DNA of 64,000 bases from Datura wrightii (taxonomy: Eukaryota > Streptophyta > Magnoliopsida > Solanales > Solanaceae), in assembly GCA_035772735.1 (NCBI GenBank), contig JASDFA010000006.1, positions 70,138,001 through 70,202,000 of the forward strand. The letters are read 5' to 3'. Made by a program: the position numbers and the translations under genes. Positions 1 to 11,100 of the stretch are shown in pieces. Below the pieces are notes generated by a model. That model worked only from the letters and a program-made list of their open reading frames with translations. It ran no database searches and was not told the origin of the DNA. Each line of letters opens with the position of its first letter. The first letter of the stretch is position 1.

Positions 1-43
1 ATGGATACCCACATTTTTCCCTTCCAGCTCAGTTCCAGCATGA
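1..43 (+). pseudogene. 3' end of pol (integrase/chromodomain tail) of Tekay-type element G
   Basis: The first 43 bases read as the last codons of a Ty3/gypsy pol, ending at TGA 41-43. The residues IPTFFPSSSVPA align with the C-terminal YPHLFPSGSVSS of element D at about 53830-53861. The rest of the gene lies to the left of the window. The Tyr and His of the usual YPHLF tail are already replaced, so the copy is eroded. Assignment rests on this short tail together with the matching 3' UTR and LTR that follow. Confidence 0.6.
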
Positions 44-273
44 GGTATCAGTTTCCTCTTTAGTGCTCTATTCAGTTTCATGTCAAGTTCATGTCTCTAA
101 GTTTCTTTCATGTCATAGCATGCATGTATATTTCATTAATTTAGTTCAGTCATGTATATCAGTCCAGAGTCAGTCACTTCATCAGTTTTCAGTTTTGAGA
201 TTGCAATTCTTTCCCTAGCCTTCTAGTATACTTAATCTACATTCTAGGATGAATATTCCCAAGGGGAAGATAA
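44..273 (+). other. 3' UTR and polypurine tract of element G
   Basis: Non-coding stretch between the pol stop and the LTR. It aligns loosely with 53862-54069 of element D (shared TCTATTCAGTTTCATGT near 67). At 239-257 lies a decayed copy of the hairpin ACATTCG-AGGA-CGAATGT seen in other elements here. It is followed by the purine run AAGGGGAAGA (261-270), the expected plus-strand primer site directly before the LTR at 274. Confidence 0.65.
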
Positions 274-2516
274 TGTAACACCTCAAAAGTCTCTAAGATC
301 TGACTTGAGGGTTAAATTAGAGAAAATAAGAAAATTTACACCAGATCACAGAACGAGTCATTGAGTGACTCGTTATGTGACCCGATGGGTCATTAAGTGA
401 CCTGTTGTGTGTGCATGAGTTGAATAAAATGTGACTTCCCAGAAGTTATAATGGATGAGGTGACGAGTCATCAAGACTCCACACAAGTCGTTGTACGACC
501 CATTAAGTGTGCAGTGCTGGTTAAGTGGTTGAATTCTAGTGTTCAAGACGGATTGAGGGATGAGTCATCATGTCCCATAGTGACTCGTTAAGTTAGCCAT
601 GGGGTGAGAAAGATCATAGAATGGAAAGAAGTTTCCAGTAGAAAAAGGTCAAGGAATGACCCGTCAAGTCCCCCAATGAGTCATTAGGTCGCTCGTTGAG
701 TCTGGTAGTATGTAATTTTCTGTCGAATTATTAAAGACGTTTTCATAATTTTTAAGCTTCTAACTCCTAAACTACGTCATTTTAAGCTTCCTAAAAATTG
801 TTTTAATAGGGTTTAGCCTAGCCTAAGTCATTATGCTCTCGTTCATGCTTTGAATTTCAAATCCTCTTCCAAGATCAAGTTAGAATTTCTCATCAATTTC
901 ACTCTCAATTCTCTTGGACTTTTAAGATCAGTTTGGAAACCAAGTTACCTAGGTATGCAGGGTTATGAATGGAGGATTTCTTCCACCCTCATACCCAAAT
1001 TTCTCCTCTAATTCATGAATTCAAGCCTCTAATCAAGTGTAATGATTTCTAGGGTTTTAACTCAAATTCTGTGATAGTATCTATGCTATGTCTATAGGTC
1101 AAACCTCCTCATGTTCTAATGAATGATTTAAGAGTAATGGGCAAATTCTTACATCTAATTTGATTATAAATTTATAATTTCAAGTTATTAAAAATTATGC
1201 CTTATTATGCATGTTTTATGAAGATCAAGCCTATGATTCCACGATCTTTAGCATGATGAGTTATCTTGTGTATATGAATGATTATGAATTATTAACTCAT
1301 GATTCCATGATTTTGAACGATGAAGTCTATTTCAAGTATGTATGATTTCATAATTTAGGTAAGCCCATGCAAGTTAAGTATGTTATCATGATTTTGGCCA
1401 AGGCATACAAGATTAGTTTTAAAGAGATATTGTGAGTCAAAACTCCCCGGTTATTCAGATTTAAGCTATGTTTTGAGAATATGATTATATGAGCAAATGC
1501 ATAATTTTGGTGTAGTATCTAGCATCGAGCAGACTAGGATTCTAAGGATCCAGGTCTTTGAATTACGCATCAATGTAGGATATACTTTATTGGGACCTCT
1601 CAACAGAGTGCTTCCTCCGCCTGTGGGCGCACACCCGTGATATCACACCTCATTCTTCCTTTGCCGTGGCAAGGCTTAAAATGGATCTCCTCTACGTGGG
1701 CAACACGTGGGATCATCATTCCCTCATACATGGTGGTTTTTCAGTTTTGACGAGTCTCTCATTATTCCTCATGATTTCAGTTACTCATGCTCATGACTTA
1801 TGATATCATGTTTTATAGAATATTTGACCCAATGATTTGTTTATGAGCTTTCACTTATGATTTCAAGAAGACAAGTTATACGATTTTTATTTCTAAATCT
1901 TGGGTCATTATGTACAGTTTATGATGAGCAGCTTATGATTATGCATATCTCAAATATATGGCTTTTAGCATATAGTCATTACTCTCATGATCTATCTTGA
2001 TTTATATTTATGATTTTTACTATTGTTTTACTAGAATGTTTTACTTACCTTACATACTCAATACATTTTAAGTACTGACCACATGCTCTATACTATATCA
2101 TCTCATGAAATAGGTTCAGCTGATCCATCCTAGTCTCGTCGATAGCTCCCTCTCGCTCAGATCAGCTCCATATCATTTTGGGTGAGTCCTCATCATCCAA
2201 GGACGTCTATCAATTTACGCTTCTTATGTTTTGTTTTAGTTTCAGACTAGGAGTTAGTTGGGGGTTTGTCCCAGCATCTCATCAGATAATAGAGGCTTTT
2301 CAGACATAGACTTAGTATGTTCATCTTTGTAATTCAACATTATGATATTATCACTTAATATACACTTTATTATATTTACTCTTCTGCTTATTCATGTTTA
2401 TGTTGTTTTTTGCTTGATTATGCTCTTAAGTCATGTTATGTTGTACCATGGGTTAGCTTGGAGCAACCCATGATTAGATTTTGTGTCTCGATCCGGTGTC
2501 CCAACTTGGATTATGA
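274..2516 (+). mobile_element. 3' LTR of Tekay-type element G
   Basis: The LTR begins TGTAACACC after the purine tract and ends near 2516, where the sequence GTGTCTCGATCCGGTGTCCC matches the LTR end of element D (GTGTCTCAATACGTGTCCTA at 48661). Length is about 2.24 kb, close to the D LTR (2126 bp) and the H LTR (2460 bp). The 5' part (about 345-700) is rich in short inverted repeats built on GAGTCA/TGACTC words. The terminal CA is mutated, so the right end is known only to a few bases. No second LTR of this element is in the window. Confidence 0.8.
346..380. repeat. Inverted repeat (hairpin) in the G LTR
   Basis: Arms TCACAGAACGAGTCA (346-360) and TGACTCGTTATGTGA (366-380) pair with one mismatch around a 5-base loop. 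Element H has a perfect shorter hairpin at the same distance (about 72 bp) from its LTR start. Further GAGTCA/TGACTC words follow to about 690. Confidence 0.85.
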
Positions 2517-3944
2517 AACTTCTCCAGATAAATAAAATAATGATAAATAGATGAGTAAAGTTGTGTATTGAAATATTTCAAATCTAGCAAGAAAGCAGTT
2601 CACAAAAGTTAGTAAAAATCATCATTGAAGAATGAACAATTTCAGTTCGTTACATTTGAAAACTCATATCTATTTAATCAAGGCATAAATCAACTAAATC
2701 ATGTCATATAGACTCAAGTCAATAGTAACCGCAAGAAACCACACTTTAGGGTCCCTAAACAGCCTAAAGGCACCTCATTAGGTCTACCAACATACTAAAG
2801 GTACTTTTTCTTTGGAATAGCAAGACAAACCTCATTAGGATTCATAATAACTAATCTTTATCATGAATAGCAAAGTCAAACACAAACAACAAAAATCATG
2901 GCATAATAGCCGAATCACTTTATTGTTTAAATCATCTTCCCATAATAGGGGTATTTTAAAGTCATCAATTGATTTAGAAAAAAAAAATTGTGTTAAAAAA
3001 TCAAAGTCAAGTTTCATATCAACAAATCATCATAGGGTAAAACATCATTAAAGGATATCACTTTAGAAATCAAATCCAACAAATCCTATTTATAGGAAAA
3101 AACATGTTTATATACATATATTATTATGGATAATAAAATTATGAAGGCTTGGTGCGAGCTTCTCGAACACTCGCGTAAAACCCTATTCAAAATCTCTTTG
3201 TAGCTAAAAGTATGTTCAAAAAGAGACATATCTCAAATCTAGAAAACTCTCTAAAATTTTTTAGCAACTCTCAATGATGACTCTAAAATTAATTTTGGTA
3301 ATAAAGATTAGAACATTGATCAAATCTCATGAAGTCCTACGCTTATTGATAAACTAGGGTTCTAGTGTAAAATTCATATTTATGATGAATTCAAGAATCG
3401 CCCATTGTTAACAACACATTTCAATAGGCAACATGAATTCCAGTTAACCCTCTAATTATAGAAATTAATTAAGAGACTTACCTCGTGAAGATTTCTTAAA
3501 AATTTGATTCAATTGCTCTTGAATTTGATTCCTGAAATCTAAGGATTATAATGATTATTCTAGCATTAATCCTTGTTAATTTGATGTCATAATCATGAAT
3601 ATTGAGAAGGAACTCAGTATAGATGATTAGAGGACGTTTTAAGGTATTTTTTTCTCTCCAAAGTTGACAAAAAACAAAGTGAAATGAGAAATTCGACCAA
3701 AATATGTATTTATAGTTTTTCTTCATATTTTGACCTACAACCACATTATATGGGCCTAAAATTTAACATAAGTCCGTATGTTGGCCTTATGTCAATTCTA
3801 GAAGCTTAAAACGATGGATATACTCCTAATATACCTTGATATACACCTGATATATATATATATATGTATATATGTATATATGTATGTATGTATGTGTATA
3901 TATATATATATGTAGGTATGTATATATGTATGTGTATATATACG
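2517..3944. other. Mosaic without gene; probable minus-strand LTR scrap
   Basis: AT-rich sequence with no supported gene. On the minus strand a TATA-like CTATAAATACATA (about 3704-3716) is followed downstream by GTAAGTCTCTTA (about 3470-3482). That arrangement resembles the promoter and splice-donor-like region of the gypsy LTRs elsewhere in this window. The run at 3740-3800 contains CATAAG...CTTATG inverted words. No LTR ends could be fixed. Short reading frames here look like noise. Confidence 0.35.
3850..3942. repeat. TA/TGTA microsatellite
   Basis: Interrupted (TA)n with TGTATA and TGTATG variants, directly before the J-derived 3' fragment. Confidence 0.95.
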
Positions 3945-4560
3945 GTCTATGATGCAAACCAAATTGCCTCAAGGTCATTCACAAGGATTCAAGCTTGAGA
4001 CCTCAATGTCCTACAAGTTTGATATTCTTGAAAATAGAGGCGCTTGAGTATACTTTGATGTCAAGCAAAGGGTTCTATACTTTGTGATTGCTTGGGAAGG
4101 AGGAAGGGAAGCTCAGTTTGCAAACTAGGACTAATATTGTAATTTATATAAATAAGTCATTTTTAGGCTGTTTTTGTAATAAATTAGCATAAACTATGAA
4201 TAGATGAACTTCACTCATTTTAGACTTAGTTTTTTAGATGAATATTGACTTGTCTTCTCTTGAGAGAATTAAGATCTTGGTTGAAGCTATAGTTTAGACT
4301 TTTTTGGAAAGGTGGATTGCAAGGTGGATTACAATTCCTTTGAGGTTCAGTTGATAGTTTAGGTGTTTGATCAAATTTCAATTAATAGAATGTTTTGGTT
4401 CTTATAACCATTATTGTCTATCAATTTCCATCTTTGTATCTAGCTTTTATGTTTATTCATTAGTTAGAGTTTTAATTTTTGTATTTTAATATTGTATCAA
4501 TCTCTATTAGAGCTTGAAATAAATTTATTCCCACAAATGTAGTCTCGGTTTTACCTAAAA
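3945..4560 (+). mobile_element. Second copy of the 3' region of element J
   Basis: This block aligns along its length with 22262-23020, the stretch from the end of the J integrase into its downstream region. Shared words include AATAGAGG, GGTTCTATACTTTG, GATTGCTTGGG, TTCACTCATTTTAGAC and AACCATTATTGT. It lacks the 211-bp MITE present in the J copy and so gives the empty target site (TTAGACTTAGTTTTTTAGATG at about 4219). No coding part is kept. It is either a fragment or a solo LTR of the J family; the LTR ends are not defined. Confidence 0.7.
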
Positions 4561-5315
4561 AATCTGAAAATTCATCAAAAAAAAATTTTCACTTTGATTC
4601 GCATTTTGGTTGTTGTTTTGACACTACATTTGCATTTCCTAGTATTATTTTAGCCTAAATCCATAATTTCAAATCGTTTAGAGTTGAAAGAAAAATTCAC
4701 CATTTTTGAGCTTCAAGGTTTGATGAACTTGAAGAATGTGAAAATGATTCTTGTTGATTGATGTGGAATTTGGGCTTAAATAGTATTGGGGTTTGTTCTC
4801 AAGCTCGAAAAGAGTCTACCCCTAAAATTTGAGGCTACTCCAAAAAGATGAGGGGTGTTGGAATTTTGAATATTCAAAGTGTTCTTGAGAATCTTCTTGT
4901 GTCCTTGGGGAAGAAGAAGAAGCAAAAAAAAGTACATTTGATTCAAGACCAGAATTGAAAAAGTGGAAAAAGGTATTTTTAAACCCAAAAGGAGTAAATA
5001 CTAAGTAAAGTGGACCCAAAAATTTTTAAAATTTAAATTTATTGATGATTGTTCATGCTCCCGGTTCATTCCTATGAACTTTTTCGTGTGCGTGGGTAGT
5101 GAGCTCTGTTGGAAGACCGGTCCCCGCTCCTTCCAATGAACGGGAATGAACTATTGCTAAAGAATTTGGTCCAAGTTTGTTCCCACCAACGTAGTTGTTA
5201 ATATGCAATTTTGTCCTTTCTTTCTTTCAATTTATCTATTTGAGCTTTATTTTATTGCGAGGCCGAATACGCTATTTTTATCAAATTTTATGCTAATTGA
5301 TATTATCTATATATA

Positions 5316-5352
<37 letters not shown>

Positions 5353-5374
5353 TATCATCATCATCATCAATATT

Positions 5375-5413
<39 letters not shown>

Positions 5414-5760
5414 ATTATTGTTTTTATTGTTGTTATTATCTCATTCTTCATTTGTAGGAGTATTTATTTTTATTTATTTACATTTATCCACTATATTTTT
5501 ATAAACATTATAGAAAATATTTAAGTTATTATTCGTTTTATCATAAATATTGATAAATCATTTTTTATAATAAAATACAATTGTTAATTTCATAATTTCA
5601 TAATTTTTTGATTACTTAGTAATTTAGTAGTTATTGATTTATATATTTTTGGTGGAATATTATTTAGACACAAATAATGATACTGGCCATAAATTTTTGA
5701 ATTTAAATTTTTGTCAAATCTTTTCATAGTTTAGAAAAATTCTTATTATTATTTTTTGTT
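4561..5760. other. Non-genic mosaic with GTTCAT/ATGAAC hairpin words
   Basis: No gene supported. The stretch 5064-5180 carries a short palindrome GTTCAT-TCCT-ATGAAC (5064-5079) and related words (CCAATGAACGGGAATGAAC, GTTTGTTCCCACC). Similar words recur at 16858-16990, so both are probably pieces of the same LTR family. Around 5650-5760 there is only AT-rich sequence. Confidence 0.4.
5313..5413. repeat. Compound ATT / CAT / TTG microsatellite
   Basis: Consecutive (TTA)n, (TCA)n and (TTG)n runs. Frames through it encode homopolymers of Ile, His, Val or Cys and are artefacts. Confidence 0.97.
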
Positions 5761-5979
5761 TCATGTAAAGAATATTATTTTTTCCCTAAAGACCACCCTA
5801 ACTCTGGTGCGTAGGCTAGTTAAATGAATTTTTTCCGCATAATTAGTTTAGTACGGTGCTTTAACGCATCATAATTCATTAGGCGGTGATTCTTTTTTTA
5901 TTTTAATTCTAAAAAAGTTGTCACATATTAAATTTCATTTTTCACGAGTAAAATGGGATGCGACAGCATGACGACTCCG
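5761..5979 (+). mobile_element. Tat/Ogre-type LTR 3' end with primer-site-like sequence
   Basis: The stretch matches 16660-16855 of this window (GTAGGCTAGTTAAA, CGCATCATAATTCATTAGG versus CGCACCATAATTCGTTAGG). It ends GGGATGCGACAGCA followed by TGACGACTCCG. The order 'Gln-like GCGACA, then TGGCGACTCC' is what I know from LTR ends and primer sites of Tat/Ogre elements; here the primer site has G to A. Neither the LTR start nor coding sequence is present. Clade assignment is from memory of the family, not a search. Confidence 0.45.
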
Positions 5980-6059
5980 ATAAAAATTTTAGATTTTAAT
6001 CATAGCAGTTTCATTTTATGTGAGATTTTGTGTTTAATTCTAAGTTTTTCATGTTTCCT

Positions 6060-6460
6060 TTTCCATTTTTGTTTTCTTAAATAGTTAGTTGATTACCTTC
6101 CTTTTATGCTTGTAGCCATGTTTAAATCTTTTTTTCTTTATTTTCATGCAAAATCCTTATCCCTTAACTTTTATTTGTTTCCTTAGCTCATTTTTTTCCG
6201 TATTTAACCTTTTTTCCCTCTCATTTGTTTTTTAGTTGGTTAATCTACTTCCATGTTCAACTCCTTTTATTTTACCCTTTATTTATTTTCTTAGTAAATT
6301 TACTTTCACGTTTAACCCATTTCCTTTTACCTTTTATTTGTTTCATTAGTTAGTTAATTTACTTCCATCTTTAATTCTTTTTCTTTTACCCTATATTTGT
6401 CTCCTAGTTAATTAATTTACTTCTATGTATCTCCTTTTTTCTTCACCCTTTTCTTATTCT
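6060..6460. repeat. Pyrimidine-rich degenerate tandem repeats
   Basis: Four to six imperfect units of about 65-75 bp built around ACCTTTTATTTGTTTC..TTAGTTAGTTAATTTACTTCCATG. Clear unit boundaries recur near 6250, 6310, 6370 and 6425. The strand is strongly T-rich. It lies downstream of the Tat/Ogre-like primer site, so it may be a leader-region satellite of that element. Confidence 0.6.
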
Positions 6461-7288
6461 GCGCATAATTATTTCGTTCTTTTGAAATATTTTCTCATTA
6501 AACGTGAAATCACTAACGAGTTTTATTTCTATTTATTTTATTTATTATTTGTTTAAACTGCCTTATATTCATTATGTTCTTTATTTATCATTTGTTAACT
6601 TTTTTATTACCTGCTAATTGTTACTTCTTTTCATAAACTGTCATTCCGCTCAAACTTCTCCCATTTTGAAATTTCTCATTATCACACACTTTACAGACGA
6701 GTTGTGCTTTACATTTCTCTAATATTCTTTCGACCACCATTTAGAGAGTTGGCATGTACATCGGGTAAATGGATAGTTTTAATACTATGTGACCACGTAC
6801 TTCTCCACAAGAAAATTTTTTCAGTCAGCGTCTACCCAATTCTTCGAAATCTATCCTAAGTCATGCATTTATTATACCTAAGACGTCTCGATGCCCAAGG
6901 TGCATCAAGACTAATAGTTGGCCTTGTTCAAAGCCCAAAGGGGTTTACTATCCCAGAAGGACACAACTTTATTTGCCATGTGTTAATTGCTATATACATA
7001 TCTTATTTGCGTGATTATTTATTTCATGTCTGGGCTACCCCATCATTGTTAGGATGTCAAGCTTTAATATCTCCAAAATTACTTTGAGGTTAATGTTAAT
7101 AATTCTATAGTATTATTTACCTTTACTCCTTTAGGCTTAAACCTCATGCAACTCTTAACGCCTAATAAAATTGTATTCATTTTGTTTGAAGCATTAATTT
7201 CTTTATGAAAATCCAACGCCTTCACGTTGACTCCACAACTATATTTACTCATCAAATTTGAGTTTCCTCCTGTATTTTTCTAGCGTGG
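6461..7288. other. No recognisable gene
   Basis: AT-rich sequence. The longest frame (6863-7087, +) starts MHLLYLRRLDAQG and resembles nothing I recognise. The last five bases before the H LTR are CGTGG (7284-7288), the left half of any H target duplication. Confidence 0.4.
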
Positions 7289-9748
7289 TGTCACGTCCCG
7301 AATTTACACCCTGGACGAAATACGGTACTTGAAGCCACAAGTGATCCCAAGTCAACCCCTGTGCTATCATGCACTGGCATTCTGAGTAACATAAAATACA
7401 CACAGTGAAAATTTTAAAAAAAGAGCATGGCTACATATTTAATAAAATCAATCTGAGTTTGAAAAACATATCTACGTCTAAAAGCCACTAAGACTGATGA
7501 GCTGTTGTGACAAACCCCCAGCTAACTCCAAATCTAAATAAAAAGAACGAAAGCATAACTAAAGCAAATAAGCTCCGTCCTCGAAGGATGAGGACTCACC
7601 AACTGGGATAACTGAGTTCTTCGGTGAACGGTAGGCTAACGGGGCTGAGACTATGATCCTACAGCTGTATCATAAAATGATACAACATAAAAGTATGCAT
7701 CAGTACTTTGAATGTACTGAGTAAGTGAGAGGAACATAACACATTAGCATGAATAACAAGAGAAATGCTGAACTGAAAGACATGCAATGACCAACTAACG
7801 CTACTAATCTGAATAACTGAAATACTGAGATGGTCTAGAAGACCCTCTCTGATGGTCAAAGAATGTTCTACGTCTGTAATACTGATCTGAACTGAACTGA
7901 GCTGAGACAGGACTGAACTGACTAGTTGGAGAGTCTATAACCGACATATAACCATGTGAGCTAGACGTGGAGTCCGATGTATACACCCCACCGGTAGGAC
8001 TCAATATACCTTGCCAGGGTATAAAGGCATGAATTGGGTGATCACAAAAGGCTGGGGCTAATAGGCCAATAAATACTAAAACCTATGTTGGCAACATAGT
8101 TCTGGGAACCTGGGTGTGCTGGAACACCGGTCTGCTGGGTGCTAAGTCCTACTCCCACTGAAAAATCCTAAACTGAATACTAAGCCGATAGCTCAAAACT
8201 GGAGCCCAATACTAGTCAGGTATACATATCTAAAAGAACCCTGAGAATCTTATCGGACTAGATTCAAAAACTGGGTTCTAGACTGATCAGAGCTGCTTAT
8301 CTAGAAGCGTCGTAACCGTATAAGAACAAATTGTAATGTGAACTGGGGTCCTAATACTAGTAAGAGCTATATGTATAAATTTTCATGACTGCCTAATGAA
8401 CCAATAAACTGAATTCTAAATCTGATTCTGATAACTGGGAGGTAATACTGACACCTCAGAAAATTCTGTAGTCAAATTGATAAGCTAACATTTCTAACTA
8501 ATACTGAGTAACTTCACATTTTGACTAAAGCTAGGCAACCATGTATCTGAATGAGTATTCAGCATATAAAATAATATGAGGAATACACCACACTGATTTA
8601 AATCATGAAAATTTCAAGATTTATCACTTCAGTAAGATTTCTAGTCTGTTTTACCCTCAAGGACTAGGCTAAACTCAATGCACAGGGATAAGCATCAACA
8701 GTATCACTAATTGGTGGAAAATACCCATAATTAACATAACATAATAATTCCACATGGATTAAGCGAACCATTATAAAAAAATTCTCAACATTCAAAAATC
8801 TACATGGCTAGAATTCACTTTTACGGGAATCATCAATTTAATCATTAACTGATGGAAATCATGTCTAAAATAATCATGGATATCATTCTATGTGAATTTA
8901 AAGAAAACTGACATATATTCTCTTCACATTCGAAAGATCAAGGCTAGGATTTATAAAGAAACTACAGAAGGGTTTTGGGGACACAAGGGAAGAACTATCC
9001 CCTTGTTGAATTCCCACATATCTGATAAAGAAATCCGATGAATTTCCTTGAGAATCTGAGGAGAAGTAGGCTACCCTAGTTCTTGGGCTGAGAGTGCCTG
9101 AGAGAATTCTATGATCTATTTTTTATGATGATTTGAGTGGGGAATGAGGAAAGAAAATCATTTAACCCAACTATTCAATATGAAATTATGACTAAAACTA
9201 CATAGTTTAAAGTTTAGGAGGGTAGAAATTACTAAAAGACCCTTGAAAATTCATAGGGAAAAACTGTGTCAGTCCCAATGGGTTGTGGTCAAACTCAGGG
9301 ACTTCACTGCCTGGAGTACACTAAAGATCACCACGAGGGACCTAACAAGTCGTGGTTAGCGACCACGACTCGTGGTCATCTCTCGTGGACCACACTGTCT
9401 AAAAGTCCTGGAATCCCCACGGCTGATACCACAACTCGTGGTGTCCCAAACGAGTCGTAGTGAGGACCCGTTGGGTACACTGCCTAACTCCCCTAATTCC
9501 TGACCAAGGCTTGACCATGAGTCATCTAAGGAGTCGTGGTATCGGACCAGGACTTGTGGTGAAAACTTGTTAGGTGCACTGTCTAACATTTCCGGGTTAC
9601 AAATTTATCCTTGACTACGAGTCACTTAACGACTTATGGTCTCTCCTCACGAGTCACAGAACGACTCGTTCTGTGACCTGATGCACATTTTCCAGTTTTC
9701 TCTAATTTAAGTTTTGGGTCTAGTCTTTTGAGTTTTCAGGGCATTATA
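7289..9748 (-). mobile_element. 3' LTR of Tekay-type element H
   Basis: Read on the minus strand, the LTR starts TATAATGCCCTGAAAACTC (ending at 9748; the usual TGTAAT is mutated), aligning with the D start TGTAATACCCCGAGAACTC. It ends CGGGACGTGACA at 7289. Length 2460 bp. The promoter-proximal part (about 9300-9690) has many GAGTCGTGG / CCACGACTC words. The element's other LTR is missing because H is truncated at 13509. Confidence 0.82.
9654..9676. repeat. Perfect palindrome in the H LTR
   Basis: Arms TCACAGAACGA and TCGTTCTGTGA pair perfectly around a single central C. It sits about 72 bp inside the LTR start, the same place as the 346-380 hairpin of G. Confidence 0.9.
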
Positions 9749-9784
9749 ATATCTCTCCCTTGGGAACATTCGTCCTCGAATGTT
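9749..9784 (-). other. Polypurine tract and upstream hairpin of element H
   Basis: On the minus strand the hairpin AACATTCG-AGGA-CGAATGTT (9765-9784, perfect 8-bp arms) is followed by the purine tract CCCAAGGGAGAGAT (9751-9764) and then the LTR. The same order is seen in element C. Confidence 0.8.
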
Positions 9785-9981
9785 GGAAAACATACAAAAA
9801 AGCAGAGAAGGGTAACTTTTATACACGAATACTGATCACAAAAGCTGAAAACTAGAGAAATGACTATCTCTGAACTGAATCACAAGTCTGAACTGAATTC
9901 ACTAATCATACACATGTTCATTTACATGGAAGAAACTTGAACACATGAATTGAATGGAATTCTAGGGAGAAAATTGGCACC

Positions 9982-11100
9982 TTAAACTGAAACTGAGTCG
10001 GAAGAGAACAAATGTGGGTATCTGGCCATCATATTTGCTTCAGCCTCCCATGTAGCTCCCTCAACCTACTGATTTCTCCATAGTAACTTGACTGAAGCTA
10101 ACTCTTTGTTCCTCAGCTTGTGAACCTGACGGTCAAGGATCTGGACTGGGACCTCCTCGTATGAGAGACTATCCCTTATTTCTACGCGATCTAAGGGCAC
10201 AATGGAAGTTGGATCACCAATGCATTTCTTTAATAGTGACACATGGAATATTGGGTGCACAGACGCCAACTCTGATGGTAATTCTAGTTCGTAAGCTACT
10301 TTGCCAATTCGCCTTAGAATTCTGTGTAGGGTTCCATATATCTCAGACTGAGCTTTCCCTTCTTCCCAAACCTCATCACCCCTTTCATGGATGAAATTTT
10401 TAGATAGACCCTATCATCCATAACAAATTTCAATTCTCTTCTCCTCACATCAGCATAAGATTTCTGACGGCTCTGAGTTGTTTTCAATCTTTCTCTGACG
10501 AGATATACCTGCTGCATAGCTTCATGAACCGAGTTTGACCCGATTATTGTGGCTTCACCAACCTCAAACCATCCAATAGGAGACCTGCATCTTTTACCAT
10601 ATAATGCCTCAAACAGGGCCATATGGATGTTGGAGTGATAACTATTATTGTACGCAAACTCGATGATAGGCAAGTGGTCATCCCAACTGCCCTTGAAATC
10701 AATCACGCACTCTCTCAACATATTTTCTACGGTCTAAATAGTCTGCTCAGCTTTCCCATATTTTTGCGGTGAAAAGATGTGCTGAGCTTGACCTGGGTGC
10801 CAAGTCCCTTCTGAAAAGACTTCCAGAAATGTGAGGTGAACTGGGTATCCCTGTCTGAGATGATAGATAATGGCACCCAATGAAGTCTGACCAACTCCCG
10901 GATATAAAGTTTAGCATAGTCCTTAGCTGAATCCGTAGTTTTGACTGGGAGGAAATATGTTGACTTAGTCATCCGGTCCACTACTACCCAGATGGAATCA
11001 TGTTGCCGACGAGTTTGAGGTAGACCCGTGATAAAGTCCAAATATATTAATTCCCACTTCCACGTGGGTATGTTGATATCTTGGGTCATACCTCCCAGCC
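9982..11100 (-). pseudogene. Element H pol: integrase core and chromodomain-like C-terminus
   Basis: Reading right to left, the integrase core has the first Asp in LDFITGLP and the second in IISDRDTQFTSHFW (within 10727-11089). The reading then shifts frame near 10760, where one codon is missing and a stop follows KAEQTI, which still holds the third acidic residue. A 135-residue open stretch (10314-10721) carries the usual gypsy signatures YNNSYHSNIHMALFEALYG and KKGKLSLRYMEPY. A further frameshift leads to 10066-10269 with VHPIFHVSLLKKC and the chromodomain-like QILDRQVHKLRNKELASVKL; the gene ends YPHLF...TAA at 9982-9984. Integrase inserts the cDNA, and the chromodomain guides it to chromatin. 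This copy cannot do so because of the frameshifts. Confidence 0.85.

Noticed and set aside
5203..5524. Two open frames with runs of His, Cys, Ile and Val
   Set aside because: They are translations of ATT, CAT and TTG microsatellites, with no start context or domain.
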